This document shows positions 44,032 to 53,388 of a DNA stretch of 64,000 bases, in pieces; the stretch's first letter is position 1; every line of letters starts with the position of its first letter. Under the pieces are notes generated by a model that ran no database searches, was not told the DNA's origin, and was given only the letters and a program-made list of their open reading frames with translations. Where the stretch lies: contig NZ_CP109450.1 in assembly GCF_041438865.1 (NCBI RefSeq), positions 3,272,501 to 3,336,500 of the forward strand. Direction: 5' to 3'. Source of the DNA: Streptomyces sp. NBC_01471. Its GTDB lineage: Bacteria; Actinomycetota; Actinomycetes; Streptomycetales; Streptomycetaceae. The translations under genes were made by a program, and so were the position numbers.

Positions 44032-45174
44032 ATGACGGAGACGACGGTCGGCATCGGCGGCGCCGCGGAGAGCACCGACATGGTGCTCAACATCGGCCCC
44101 CAGCACCCTTCCACCCACGGAGTGCTCCGCCTCCGTCTGGTCCTGGACGGCGAACGCATCCAGCAGGCGGAGCCGGTCATCGGCTATATGCACCGGGGCG
44201 CCGAGAAACTCTTCGAGGCCCGCGACTACCGCCAGATCATCATGCTCGCCAACCGCCACGACTGGCTCTCCGCCTTCTCCAACGAGCTGGGCGTGGTGAT
44301 GGCCGTCGAGCGGATGCTCGGCATGGAGGTCCCCGAGCGCGCGGTCTGGACCCGTACGCTCCTCGCCGAGCTGAACCGGGTGCTCAACCACCTGATGTTC
44401 CTCGGGTCGTACCCGCTCGAACTGGGCGGTATCACCCCGGTGTTCCACGCCTTCCGTGAGCGCGAGGTGATCCAGGCGGTCATGGAGGAGGTCTCCGGCG
44501 GCCGGATGCACTACATGTTCAACCGGGTCGGCGGCCTCAAGGAGGACCTCCCGGCGGGCTGGCTCGGCCGGGCGCGGGACGCCGTGGCCGATGTCCGCTC
44601 ACGCATGGACGTGTACGACGACCTCGTACTCGGCAACGAGATCTTCCGGGGCCGCACCCGGGGCGTGGGGGTCCTCTCCGCCGCCGCCGTGCACGCGTAC
44701 GGGGTGAGCGGCCCGATCGCGCGCGGCTCGGGCGTCGACTTCGATCTGCGCCGCGACGAGCCGTATCTCGCGTACGGCGATCTCCAGGACACCCTGAAGG
44801 TCGTCACCCGCGAGGAGGGAGACTGCCTGGCGCGCTTCGAGGTGCTGCTCGGCCAGACGCACAACGCGCTGGACCTGGCGGACGCCTGTCTGGACCGGCT
44901 GGCCGGGCTGGCTCCCGGGCCGGTGAACCAGCGGCTCCCCAAGGTGCTGAAGGCCCCGGAGGGCGAGACGTACGCCTGGACCGAGAACCCGCTCGGCATC
45001 AACGGCTACTACCTGGTGTCGAAGGGCGAGAAGACCCCGTACCGCCTGAAACTCCGCTCGGCGTCGTTCAACAACATCCAGGCGCTGACCGAGCTGCTGC
45101 CCGGCACCCTGGTCGCCGACATGGTGGCGATCCTGGGCTCGCTCTTCTTCGTGGTCGGCGACATCGACAAGTAG
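44032..45174 (+). CDS. nuoD: NADH-quinone oxidoreductase subunit D (orphan copy)
   Basis: NuoD is a peripheral-arm subunit of respiratory complex I near the quinone site. The 380-residue protein shows the expected [21 protein letters not shown] start, [10 protein letters not shown], the quinone-site region with [17 protein letters not shown], and a C-terminal [26 protein letters not shown]. It stands alone, away from any other nuo gene in this window, so it is probably a second, divergent copy (S. coelicolor is remembered to have one here). ATG 44032 starts the conserved part. Confidence 0.9.
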   Translation: MTETTVGIGGAAESTDMVLNIGPQHPSTHGVLRLRLVLDGERIQQAEPVIGYMHRGAEKLFEARDYRQIIMLANRHDWLSAFSNELGVVMAVERMLGMEVPERAVWTRTLLAELNRVLNHLMFLGSYPLELGGITPVFHAFREREVIQAVMEEVSGGRMHYMFNRVGGLKEDLPAGWLGRARDAVADVRSRMDVYDDLVLGNEIFRGRTRGVGVLSAAAVHAYGVSGPIARGSGVDFDLRRDEPYLAYGDLQDTLKVVTREEGDCLARFEVLLGQTHNALDLADACLDRLAGLAPGPVNQRLPKVLKAPEGETYAWTENPLGINGYYLVSKGEKTPYRLKLRSASFNNIQALTELLPGTLVADMVAILGSLFFVVGDIDK

Positions 45175-45233
45175 CCCGCGGCAGCCGGCCGGTACGCGTC
45201 GCACGGCTCCGGACGCACGGCACCATACGCACG

Positions 45234-45264
45234 GCGGCCCGGACCCCGGCGGGGTCCGGGCCGC
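45234..45264. terminator. Hairpin between convergent nuoD and coiled-coil protein genes
   Basis: GCGGCCCGGACCCC (45234-45247) and its complement (45251-45264) form a perfect 14-base-pair stem with a 3-base loop in the 119-base convergent gap. It is a likely bidirectional terminator without T-runs. Confidence 0.75.
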
Positions 45265-45293
45265 AGGCAGTCGAGCGGTCGGGCGGTCGGCCG

Positions 45294-46382
45294 CTACGAG
45301 ATCGCGGTGCGCAGCACGCCCACGTCGATCTGCTCCGTCTCGTCGTGCTCGGTCAGGTCGATGACCTGGCCGACCCCGCGCTCGGCGTCACTCCCGAGGC
45401 TGTCGTCCACGCCGTCCTCAGGTCCAGTACCGACTGCGGAGACCGCCGCCTCGGCGCGGTGCGCCGCGATGGCCTCCGCACCGACCACGTCCGCCAGGTC
45501 CTCGTTCTGCACCGAGGCCAGCTGTGCGGGCTCAAGAGCCGATGCGGCGCTCCCCTGCCGCGCACTCTGCGTGTGCTGCGCGCTCTGCATGCCGAAGAAG
45601 TCGAAACCGCCCACAGGCCGGGGCGCGCGGCCCTGCTGCGGGGTGTACGGGGCGACGGCGGACGCCGGAACGCGACGCGGAGCGGGGAGAGCCGACGGCG
45701 GGCGCGTGTGCTCGGCGGCGGCCGCCTCCGGCTTCCCCTCCGGCTTCGCCGCCTCCCGCTGTCCGCGCTGCTGCCGGGGCCCCCGGTGCTCGCGCTGTTC
45801 GTGGCGGCCGCGCTGGGCCGCCGCGTTACGGCTCAGCGCACCGAGCGCCTGGGCGGCCTTCGCGTACGCGGCCGGAGTGGGGGTGGAGCGTGCGGCCGGC
45901 AGCGCGGCCCGTGCCGCGGCCGGGGCCGCGGCCTCGATCGCCAGGAGCCTGCGGCCCTCCAGGGCGCCGGCCCGCTCGGTCTCGGCGGTCGCGTACCGGC
46001 GCAGCAACGCGGCGTGCTCCCCGCGCAGCCCGGCCAGCTCGGCCCGCTTGGCGCGCAGCTTCGTCTCCAGCTTGACGCGCAGGGCGCGCGACTCCTCCAG
46101 ATCGCCTTCCAGCTCGGCGGTGCGCTCCTCGGCCCGCCACTCCTCGGCGGCGCGTGACCGGGTCAGTTCGGCCACCCTGCGGCCCGCCACCCGGTCCCAG
46201 TTGCGCATCAGGACCGCACCGGTCACCGCGGTGACCGCCGCGGCCGCGACCAGGCAGCGGAGCACCAGGGGATCCGCGAACAGCCAGGCGCCGGCGGCGA
46301 GAAGGAGCGAAGCACCGGCTACGGCCGAAGGCTGGAGAAGCCGGTGCAGGGGTGGGGAATGGCGGTGGCGTCCACGTGGCAT
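45294..46382 (-). CDS. Membrane protein with coiled coil, function unknown
   Basis: The 362-residue protein has two close hydrophobic helices (about 18-60), then a long charged coiled coil (about 65-150, with EEWRAEERTAELEGDLEESRALRVKLETKLRAKRAELAGLRGEHAALLRRY), a low-complexity alanine/proline/glutamine region (about 150-270), and an acidic C-terminal end (DLTEHDETEQIDVGVLRTAIS). The basic patch near residues 1-10 suggests a cytoplasmic N-terminus. A scaffolding role in the envelope is possible but unproven. It is divergent from nothing; the osmoprotectant binding-protein gene ends 126 bases upstream. Confidence 0.75.
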   Translation of the reverse strand: MPRGRHRHSPPLHRLLQPSAVAGASLLLAAGAWLFADPLVLRCLVAAAAVTAVTGAVLMRNWDRVAGRRVAELTRSRAAEEWRAEERTAELEGDLEESRALRVKLETKLRAKRAELAGLRGEHAALLRRYATAETERAGALEGRRLLAIEAAAPAAARAALPAARSTPTPAAYAKAAQALGALSRNAAAQRGRHEQREHRGPRQQRGQREAAKPEGKPEAAAAEHTRPPSALPAPRRVPASAVAPYTPQQGRAPRPVGGFDFFGMQSAQHTQSARQGSAASALEPAQLASVQNEDLADVVGAEAIAAHRAEAAVSAVGTGPEDGVDDSLGSDAERGVGQVIDLTEHDETEQIDVGVLRTAIS

Positions 46383-46507
46383 GGCTCGAAATTTACCGTG
46401 CGCGTGAGCCGAATGGATGACCGCACCGGGATTTGTTCCCCAGCGGTTACCTCGAACGGTAACCCGTCGGATACCCCGGCGCTTCCCGCCATTCCCCCGC
46501 GAACCGG

Positions 46508-47488
46508 CTAGTTGATCAAGCTCTTCGACTTCAGATAGTCCTTCGCGACATCGTCGGGCTTCGCGCGCTCGGAGTCGACCTTGCGGTTCAGCTGGACCAG
46601 ATCGGCGGTCGTCAGCGCCGACGTGAGCTTGGCGAGAGCGGCCGCGATCTCGGGGCTGCCCGCATCCTTGGCATTCACGACCGGCAGCAGATTGTCCGCG
46701 TTCTGGAGCTTCTTGTCGTCCTGGAGCAGGACCAGCCCGTAGGTGTCCAGCGTCGCGTCGGTCGTGGTGGTCAGCACCAGCTGGTCGGTGCCGTCCTTGA
46801 CCGCCTGCTTGGCCTGCGGGGTGCCGACGCCCTTGGGGTCGATGCCGGTGACGTCAATGCCGTACTTCGACTTCAGGCCCGGTGCGCAGAACGGCCGGAC
46901 CGTGCATTCGTCACCCGCGGCGATCTTGACCTTCGCCTTCGACTTCCCCAGATCCGAAAGGGTCTTGAGCTTGTTCTTCGCGGCGAATTCCTTGGTGACG
47001 GCGAAGGCGTTCTGGTCGACCGCCCGGCCCGCCGGAAGCACCTTCAGCCCGCGCGGCCCGGCGAGCTTCCGCAGCGCCGCCACGGTCGCCCCGACATCAC
47101 CGGAGGCGACGGGCTTCTTCTCGGCCGCCTTGGCGCCGTTCGTCTTGGCGTTGAGGAATTCGGCGAGGGTGGCCGCGTATTCCGGTACGACGTCGATCTG
47201 GCCCTTCTCCAGCGAGGGTTCGTACAGTTCGCGGTTGTTGACCGAGGTGACCGAGGTCTTGTATCCGGCGTTGGCCAGCACCTGGCTGTACAGCGCGGCG
47301 AGCACCTTCGACTCGGTGAAGCCGGCCGCGCCGATGACGAGCGAGCCCTTCTTGCCCGAACCGGCGGCGGCGCTCGACCCGCCGCCGTCCTTGCCCTTCT
47401 CCAGGCTGTCGCCGCCGCACGCCGCGAGGGAGCCCGTCAGAGCCACCACGCCGAGCACCGCGCCCGCTATTCGCGAGGTTTTGATCAT
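46508..47488 (-). CDS. Osmoprotectant (glycine betaine-type) ABC transporter substrate-binding lipoprotein
   Basis: This lipoprotein captures a quaternary amine such as glycine betaine, choline or carnitine outside the membrane. It has a lipobox LAAC (cysteine near residue 24), a Gly/Ser linker, then the OpuAC/OsmF-type fold with GSLVIGAAGFTESKVLAALYSQVL and later IDVVPEYAATL. The length is 326 residues. ATG 47488 has GGAG eight bases upstream. It is the third gene of an operon with two permease genes; the ATPase is divergent. Confidence 0.9.
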   Translation of the reverse strand: MIKTSRIAGAVLGVVALTGSLAACGGDSLEKGKDGGGSSAAAGSGKKGSLVIGAAGFTESKVLAALYSQVLANAGYKTSVTSVNNRELYEPSLEKGQIDVVPEYAATLAEFLNAKTNGAKAAEKKPVASGDVGATVAALRKLAGPRGLKVLPAGRAVDQNAFAVTKEFAAKNKLKTLSDLGKSKAKVKIAAGDECTVRPFCAPGLKSKYGIDVTGIDPKGVGTPQAKQAVKDGTDQLVLTTTTDATLDTYGLVLLQDDKKLQNADNLLPVVNAKDAGSPEIAAALAKLTSALTTADLVQLNRKVDSERAKPDDVAKDYLKSKSLIN

Positions 47489-47546
47489 GAGGTCCACTCC
47501 AAGTGACAGGTGATTGAGATGAGAACGAGGCAGACGCGGCCGTCCC

Positions 47547-48215
47547 TCAGGCCGCCTTGCGCCGCGGGTCGAGCAACCGGTCCGCCGCCACCAGCAGGCC
47601 CTCCACGACGAGAGCCAGCGCGGCGACGAGCAGCGCGCCCGCCACCACCTGCGCGGTGTCGTACGTGTTGAACCCGGCGGTGATGATCCGCCCGAGGCCC
47701 CCGCCGCCGGTCATCGCGGCCAGTGTCGCCGTAGCGATCACCTGGACCGCGGCCGACCTGAGCCCGGTCATGATCAGCGGATAGGCGAGCGGAAGCTCGA
47801 CCCGCAGGAACACCTGACGCCCCGACATCCCCATCCCCCGGGCCGCCTCCACCACCGACCGGTCGACCTCGCGCATCCCCGTGTACGCGTTGGTCAGCAG
47901 CGGCGGCACGGCGAACAGCACCAGGGCGATCACGGTCGGCAGATCGCCGTGCGAACGCAGCGGGGTCAGCAGCAGCAGCGCGAGCACCGCGAACGTCGGT
48001 ATCGCGCGCCCGGCGTTGGAGATGTTCACGGCCAGCGCGCCGCCACGGCCGATGTGGCCCAGCCGGAGCGCGACCGGCAGCGCGATGAGGCACGCCAGCG
48101 CGAACGCGATCCCGCTGACCGTCAGATGCTCGGCGAGCCGGTGCTCCGCACCGCTCTCCCCCGACCAGTTGGACCCCGTCGTCAGCCAGGTCCAGGCATC
48201 GGTCAACTCGCCCAT
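47547..48215 (-). CDS. Osmoprotectant ABC transporter permease
   Basis: A 222-residue inner-membrane permease of the ProW/OpuCB family with five or six helices and the EAA loop EAARGMGMSGRQVFLRVELPLAYPLI that contacts the ATPase. It follows the other permease gene by two bases and precedes the binding-protein gene. Both permeases are short, as in Opu systems where the two channels are separate proteins. Confidence 0.9.
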   Translation of the reverse strand: MGELTDAWTWLTTGSNWSGESGAEHRLAEHLTVSGIAFALACLIALPVALRLGHIGRGGALAVNISNAGRAIPTFAVLALLLLTPLRSHGDLPTVIALVLFAVPPLLTNAYTGMREVDRSVVEAARGMGMSGRQVFLRVELPLAYPLIMTGLRSAAVQVIATATLAAMTGGGGLGRIITAGFNTYDTAQVVAGALLVAALALVVEGLLVAADRLLDPRRKAA

Positions 48216-48217
48216 GG

Positions 48218-48919
48218 TCAGCCCGCCTCAGCCGTCCGGACCGCTCGCGGCGTCCGTATCCGGGTCCAGGGCGTGAGCAGCCGCTGCACGCCGAGCAGCA
48301 TCAGATCGGCCAGGACGGCCAGCAGCACACAGAGCACGGACGCGGTCAGCACCTGCGCCTTGAAGAGGGTCGGCAGCGCGTCCGAGATGAGATTGCCGAG
48401 CCCGCCCTTGCCGACGATCGAACCGACCGTCGTCAGCGCGACCGTGGAGACCGTGGCGATCCGCACCCCGGCGAACAGCGCGGGCAGCGCGAGCGGCAGC
48501 TCGACCTCCCAGAGCAGCCTGGCCGGTCCGTACCCCATGCCCCGCGCCGCCTCCCGGGCGTCCTCGGGGACGGCAGCGAGACCGGCCATGATGTTCCGTA
48601 CGAGGATGGTCAGCGAGTAGAGCACCAGGCCGGTGACCACCAGGGCGGCCGACAGGCCGAACCACGGCAGCAGCAGCGAGAACATGGCCAGCGACGGCAC
48701 CGTGTAGAGCACGGTCGTCAGCCCGAGCACCGGGCCCGCGAACACCCGCCCCCGACGGGCGAGCAGCGCCAGCGGGAAGGCCACCACAAGACCGATCACC
48801 ACCGACACCACGGTGATCCAGATGTGCTGCACGGTCGCGTCGGTCAGCTCCTGGCTGCGGGACGTGACGTAGTCCCAGCAGAGCCAGTCGTTCCTCGCCA
48901 TGCAGTTCTGCCCGCTCAT
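48218..48919 (-). CDS. Osmoprotectant ABC transporter permease
   Basis: The partner permease, 233 residues, with the EAA-type loop EDAREAARGMGYGPARLLWEVELPLALPAL. A purine-rich 9-base repeat lies upstream of its start on the minus strand, between it and the divergent ATPase gene. ATG 48919 is used, with ATG 48901 (MARNDWLCW) as an alternative. Confidence 0.88.
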   Translation of the reverse strand: MSGQNCMARNDWLCWDYVTSRSQELTDATVQHIWITVVSVVIGLVVAFPLALLARRGRVFAGPVLGLTTVLYTVPSLAMFSLLLPWFGLSAALVVTGLVLYSLTILVRNIMAGLAAVPEDAREAARGMGYGPARLLWEVELPLALPALFAGVRIATVSTVALTTVGSIVGKGGLGNLISDALPTLFKAQVLTASVLCVLLAVLADLMLLGVQRLLTPWTRIRTPRAVRTAEAG

Positions 48920-48947
48920 CGCACCCCGCCTCCCGGCCCCCGCCGTG

Positions 48948-48998
48948 CTCCGGTCTCTCCGGTCCTTCTGGTTCCTTCGGTCCTTCTGGTCTTCCCGG
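48948..48998 (-). repeat. Degenerate 9-base purine-rich repeats upstream of the permease operon
   Basis: On the minus strand the units ACCAGAAGG, ACCGAAGGA, ACCAGAAGG, ACCGGAGAG and ACCGGAGCA follow each other. The repeat lies in the leader of the permease-binding protein operon, between divergent genes. The period equals three codons, so an N-terminal extension of the permease through it is possible but unlikely. Confidence 0.6.
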
Positions 48999-49113
48999 TC
49001 CCCATCGGTTTCCTCAACTCAGTGGCGACCCTATCCCCGGCCACTGACAATGCCGGGATCCGTCGCACTGCAGCAACATGGCCTTCACAACCGGCCCGTC
49101 ACAATGGGGAATC

Positions 49114-50259
49114 ATGATCCGATTCGAAAACGTCACCAAGCGGTACGACGACGGCACGACCGCCGTCGACAACCTCTCCTTCGAGGTCGCCGAAGGTGAA
49201 CTGGTCACGCTCGTCGGCCCGTCCGGCTGCGGCAAGACCACCACGATGAAGATGGTCAACCGGCTCATCGAGCCGACCGGCGGCCGGATATATGTCGACG
49301 GGGACGACATATCCGCCACCAACCCCGTCGAGCTCCGGCGCCGTATCGGCTATGTGATCCAGCAGGTCGGCCTCTTCCCGCACAAGACGGTGCTGGAGAA
49401 CACGGCGACGGTCCCGCACCTGCTGGGCGTCAAGCGCTCCATCGCCCGCGCCAGGGCCGCCGAACTCCTCGAACTGGTGGGGCTCGACCCGACCGTGCAC
49501 GGCGCCCGCTACCCCGAGCAGCTCTCCGGCGGGCAGCGCCAGCGGGTGGGCGTGGCACGGGCGTTGGCGGCCGACCCGCCCGTACTGCTGATGGACGAAC
49601 CGTTCGGCGCGGTCGACCCCGTCGTACGTGAACGCCTGCAGAACGAGTTCCTCGCGCTCCAGAAGTCCGTCCGCAAGACCGTCCTCTTCGTCACCCACGA
49701 CATCGAGGAGGCGGTACGGCTGGGCGACCGCATCGCGGTCTACGGGCAGGGCACGATCGAGCAGTTCGACGCCCCGGCCGCGGTGCTCGGCGCCCCCGCA
49801 ACGCCCTATGTGGCGGACTTCGTCGGCGCCGACCGCGGCCTCAAGCGGCTCTCCGTCACCCCGATCGAGCCCGGTGACCTGGAGCAGCCCCCGGTGGTGC
49901 ACCTCGACGACCCGCTGCCCGCCACGCTGCCGGGCTGGGCGGTCGTCCTGGACCGGGAGGAGAATCTGCACGGCTGGATCTCCGCCGAGCACGCCGCCCT
50001 GGCCAAGGGGACGGTGCGCGAGCACGCCCGCCGCATGGAGGCCTGGCTGCCCGTCGGGGCCTCGCTCAAGCAGGCGTTCGCCACCATGCTCCAGCACGAC
50101 GCGGGGTGGATCGCGGTGATCGACGAGGACAGCGCCGGCCGCTTCCTGGGCGTACTCACCCCGGCCCGGCTGCACGAGGCGCTGCGCCGTTCCACGGCTG
50201 CCGACGCCCGGGACATCCCGCGCGACGAAGTGGAGCTGGAGACCGTCAGCGGCCGGTGA
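49114..50259 (+). CDS. Osmoprotectant ABC transporter ATP-binding protein
   Basis: A 381-residue ATPase of the ProV/OpuCA family: Walker A GPSGCGKTT (about 38-46), signature LSGGQ, Walker B VLLMDEP, and a C-terminal pair of CBS-like segments (about 285-360, DREENLHGWISAEHAALAKG then ...LQHDAGWIAVIDEDSAGRFLGVLTPARL) that sense ionic strength in this family. ATG 49114 follows GGGGA. It is divergent from the two permease genes and so is controlled separately. Confidence 0.9.
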   Translation: MIRFENVTKRYDDGTTAVDNLSFEVAEGELVTLVGPSGCGKTTTMKMVNRLIEPTGGRIYVDGDDISATNPVELRRRIGYVIQQVGLFPHKTVLENTATVPHLLGVKRSIARARAAELLELVGLDPTVHGARYPEQLSGGQRQRVGVARALAADPPVLLMDEPFGAVDPVVRERLQNEFLALQKSVRKTVLFVTHDIEEAVRLGDRIAVYGQGTIEQFDAPAAVLGAPATPYVADFVGADRGLKRLSVTPIEPGDLEQPPVVHLDDPLPATLPGWAVVLDREENLHGWISAEHAALAKGTVREHARRMEAWLPVGASLKQAFATMLQHDAGWIAVIDEDSAGRFLGVLTPARLHEALRRSTAADARDIPRDEVELETVSGR

Positions 50260-51358
50260 GCCGCTGGCTCAGCCAGACCATGCCCGCGGGGATCTCGCGG
50301 CGCCAGGTGTTGAAGTTGTGCCCACCGCTCGTCAGCGTGATCGACGACAGCCGGGTGGGCGGCTTCACCTTGTCCATGAACCGCTTCGTGCTGCGGTAGT
50401 TCCCCTCGCCCTTCTTGCTGGTGGTGACCAGGAGCGAGGTGGCCGGGGCGGGCCGGTGGTCCAGGCTCCACATCAGGTCCGCGCGCCGCCGCTCCAGCCC
50501 GTTGCCGTGGAAGAGGTCGCCCGTCGTCGGGTCCTCGGCCGCGCGGTAGTACGCGGAGAGCCCGGCCCCCGCCCCGTACACGCCCGGGTGATGGACCGCC
50601 AGTTTCAGCGCGCAGTAGCCACCCGTCGAGTCACCTATGGAGCCCCAGTTCCCGGGACCCGGGCCGACGCGGTACGCGGTACGGACCGCCCCCGGCAGGT
50701 CCTTCGCGAAGAACGTCTCGCTCTGGGGTCCGTCCTGTATGTCCACGCACTCGGTGTCCCGCGGCGGGGCCACCGTCGGCCGGAGCATCACCAGCACCAT
50801 CGGTCGCATCTTCCCGGCCTTCAGCTGGTCGAGCTCCGTCCTCGGGTAGTGCAGACCGTGAATCAGGTTCTCCGCGGTGCCCGGATAACCGGTGAGCACC
50901 ACTGCCGCCGGGAAAGTTCGCTTCATGTACGCCCGCTGGAAATACTGCGGCGGCAGATAGACGTACGCGGAGCTGGCTATCTTCGACGAAGGGCCCTGGA
51001 TCACGACCTTCTGGATCTGTCCCGCGACCTCCGGCTTGGTGCCGCCGGGGACGTCCAGGCCCTTCCTCGCCACGACCCGGACGTCACGGCTGCCCGCGTC
51101 GTGGTCGACGACCACACCCGGCGTCTGCTCCTGGCCGAACAGGTCGGCCCACGAACCGTAGAAGAGGAAGGAGTTGTTGGCCATGAGCCCGACCGTGGCG
51201 AAGACCGCCACCTGGGTCGCGAGGAACAGGCCGATCCGGCCGGCCACCGCACGGCCACTGCGCCGTGCGAGCCGCGGCCAGCACCAGATCGTCGCGGCGA
51301 ACAGGACGATGGCCAGCAGCGCGGCGAGCGCCAGAACCTTGTGACTGGTGAGACCCAT
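50246..51358 (-). CDS. Membrane-anchored alpha/beta hydrolase esterase (EstD/antigen-85-like)
   Basis: The 370-residue protein has an N-terminal membrane part with two or three helices (about 5-70) and an extracellular alpha/beta hydrolase domain related to esterase D and mycobacterial antigen 85. The nucleophile elbow is GDSTGGY (about 245-250) and a distal histidine is in SGGHNFNTW (about 345-353). It is divergent from the MprF-like gene, across the region that also holds an ECF promoter, so the two may be coregulated in the envelope stress response. Confidence 0.82.
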   Translation of the reverse strand: MGLTSHKVLALAALLAIVLFAATIWCWPRLARRSGRAVAGRIGLFLATQVAVFATVGLMANNSFLFYGSWADLFGQEQTPGVVVDHDAGSRDVRVVARKGLDVPGGTKPEVAGQIQKVVIQGPSSKIASSAYVYLPPQYFQRAYMKRTFPAAVVLTGYPGTAENLIHGLHYPRTELDQLKAGKMRPMVLVMLRPTVAPPRDTECVDIQDGPQSETFFAKDLPGAVRTAYRVGPGPGNWGSIGDSTGGYCALKLAVHHPGVYGAGAGLSAYYRAAEDPTTGDLFHGNGLERRRADLMWSLDHRPAPATSLLVTTSKKGEGNYRSTKRFMDKVKPPTRLSSITLTSGGHNFNTWRREIPAGMVWLSQRLTGR

Positions 51359-51401
51359 GGGAAGCCGAGCTTTCTGCGGAGAGATTTTCCGGGTGACGGA
51401 T

Positions 51402-51426
51402 GAACCCGCCCCCCGTAATTGCCGTC
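51402..51426 (+). promoter_or_regulatory. ECF/sigma-E type promoter ahead of the MprF-like gene
   Basis: GAACC (51402-51406), a 16-base spacer and CGTC (51423-51426) fit the -35 and -10 pattern of ECF sigma promoters, including those used by SigE. The predicted start, near 51433, is close to the first ATG at 51449 and well upstream of the ATG at 51509, which has a better ribosome site. The SigE-CseABC operon is in the same window; I recall this gene pair in the SigE regulon of S. coelicolor. Confidence 0.6.
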
Positions 51427-51448
51427 CTAGAGGACACAAAATGTCCGG

Positions 51449-53341
51449 ATGCTGCGCCGGTTTCGGCGATCGGCGGACACAGAACCTCTTGTGGAGCCGT
51501 GGGAAGCGATGTCTGTGCCGGTAGATGGGGAAAAGTCGGTAATGGTTCCGAAGAGTGTCCGGCGGATCTTCCGGGGCCCCCGCCCCGAGTCCGTCCCCTC
51601 CCTGGTCGGGACGGCCTGCACCGTCGTCGGCCTGCTCGACATCGCCGGCGGGGCCTTCCCCCGGTTCCGGCACAGCCGGATGCATACGGTCGCCGAGGTG
51701 CTGCCAGGCGCGCTCGGACCGTTCACCGCGGCTCTCGCGCTCTGTGTGGGGGTGCTCCTGCTGCTCCTGGCCCATGGCCTCAAACGCCGTAAACGCAGGG
51801 CCTGGCGGGCCGCCGTCGTCCTGCTTCCCATCGGCGCCGTGGCGCAGTTCGGCTACCGGCACTCGATCGTCGGGGTGCTGATCTCGCTGGTGCTGCTGAC
51901 CCTGGTCGTACGCCACCGCACCGAGTTCGAGGCGCTGCCCGACCCGCGCAGCCGGTGGAAGGCGCTCGCCAACTTCGTGCTGCTCGGCGCGGGATCGCTG
52001 GGCCTCGGCCTGGTCATCGTCAGCGTCCACCCCGGCCGGGTCGTCGGCAGCCCCAGCATCGCCGACCGCCTCCAGCACGTGCTGTTCGGGCTCTTCGGCT
52101 TCGAGGGCCCGGTCGAGTACCAGGGCAGCACCTCCTGGACCGTGGCCTACTCGCTCGGTTCCCTGGGGCTGCTCACCGCCGTCACCACCATCTATCTGGC
52201 CTTCCGGCCCGAACACCCGGCGGCGCGCCTCACCGACGAGGACGAGAAGCAGCTGCGGGCCCTGCTGGTGAAACACGGCGGGCGCGACTCGCTCGGCCAC
52301 TTCGCGCTCCGCCGCGACAAGGGCGTCGTCTTCTCGCCGAGCGGCAAGGCGGCCGTCTGCTACCGGGTCGTGTCCGGGGTGATGCTCGCCAGCGGTGACC
52401 CCATCGGTGACGTCGAGGCGTGGCCCGGTGCGATCGAACGCTTCATGGACGAGGCCAAGCTGCACTCCTGGACCCCGGCGGTCATGGGGTGCAGCGAGAC
52501 CGGCGGTGAGGTCTGGACCCGGGAGACCGGCCTCGACGCGCTGGAACTCGGGGACGAGGCGGTGGTGGACGTCGTGGATTTCTCCCTCGCCGGACGGGCG
52601 ATGCGCAACGTACGCCAGATGGTGAAGCGCATCGAGCGCGGTGGCTACGTGACGCGGGTCCGGCGCGTCCGTGACGTGGGCGACGCCGAGCTGGAGCGGA
52701 TCAGAGCGGCCGCGGCGGCCTGGCGCGGTACGGACACCGAGCGCGGCTTCTCGATGGCGCTCGGCCGGATCGGCGACCCGGGTGACGGGGACTGCGTCAT
52801 CGCCACCGCCCACAAGGCCGAAGGACCCGAGTCCCCGTTCGGCGACCTGAAGGCGATCATCCACTTCGTCCCGTGGGGCAAGGACGGCATGTCGCTGGAG
52901 CTGATGCGCCGCGACCGCGCCGCCGACCCCGGCATGAACGAGCTGCTGATCGTGGCCGCGCTGGAGGCGTCCCCCGGGCTCGGCGTCGAGCGGGTCTCCC
53001 TCAACTTCGCGATGTTCCGCTCGGCGCTGGCCCGCGGCGAGAAGATCGGTGCGGGTCCGGTCCTGCGGGGCTGGCGGGGGCTGCTGGTCTTCCTCTCCCG
53101 CTGGTTCCAGATCGAGTCGCTGTACAAGTTCAACGCGAAGTTCCAGCCACGCTGGGAACCGCGCTTCGTGGTCTTCCGCAACACCGGCGACCTGCCGCGC
53201 ATCGGCTTCGCGGCCATGCAGGCCGAGGGCTTCGTCAATCTGGGCCTGCCGTGGCCGTTCTCTCGGCCCGAGCGGAGGGCGGAGCGCCCGTGCAGCCACC
53301 TCAAGGGCGCGAGCAGCGAGAGCGGGGCACGGGCGGCGTAA
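51449..53341 (+). CDS. MprF-like protein, phosphatidylglycerol lysyltransferase-type C-terminal domain
   Basis: The 630-residue membrane protein has several helices (about 60-230) and a C-terminal DUF2156/LPG-synthetase domain (about 270-600) with DSLGHFALRRDKGVVFSPSGKAAVCYRVV and KSESPFGDLKAI-type stretches seen in MprF. MprF adds lysine from Lys-tRNA to phosphatidylglycerol and moves it outside, lowering the negative charge of the membrane. Whether this protein makes lysyl-phosphatidylglycerol is inferred. ATG 51449 is the longest start; ATG 51509 or 51542 may be used. An ECF-type promoter lies just upstream. Confidence 0.82.
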   Translation: MLRRFRRSADTEPLVEPWEAMSVPVDGEKSVMVPKSVRRIFRGPRPESVPSLVGTACTVVGLLDIAGGAFPRFRHSRMHTVAEVLPGALGPFTAALALCVGVLLLLLAHGLKRRKRRAWRAAVVLLPIGAVAQFGYRHSIVGVLISLVLLTLVVRHRTEFEALPDPRSRWKALANFVLLGAGSLGLGLVIVSVHPGRVVGSPSIADRLQHVLFGLFGFEGPVEYQGSTSWTVAYSLGSLGLLTAVTTIYLAFRPEHPAARLTDEDEKQLRALLVKHGGRDSLGHFALRRDKGVVFSPSGKAAVCYRVVSGVMLASGDPIGDVEAWPGAIERFMDEAKLHSWTPAVMGCSETGGEVWTRETGLDALELGDEAVVDVVDFSLAGRAMRNVRQMVKRIERGGYVTRVRRVRDVGDAELERIRAAAAAWRGTDTERGFSMALGRIGDPGDGDCVIATAHKAEGPESPFGDLKAIIHFVPWGKDGMSLELMRRDRAADPGMNELLIVAALEASPGLGVERVSLNFAMFRSALARGEKIGAGPVLRGWRGLLVFLSRWFQIESLYKFNAKFQPRWEPRFVVFRNTGDLPRIGFAAMQAEGFVNLGLPWPFSRPERRAERPCSHLKGASSESGARAA

Positions 53342-53388
53342 CGCGCCCCCGGGTACCGGCGGCGGCCCGGGGCCCCCTTCCCCGCCCT

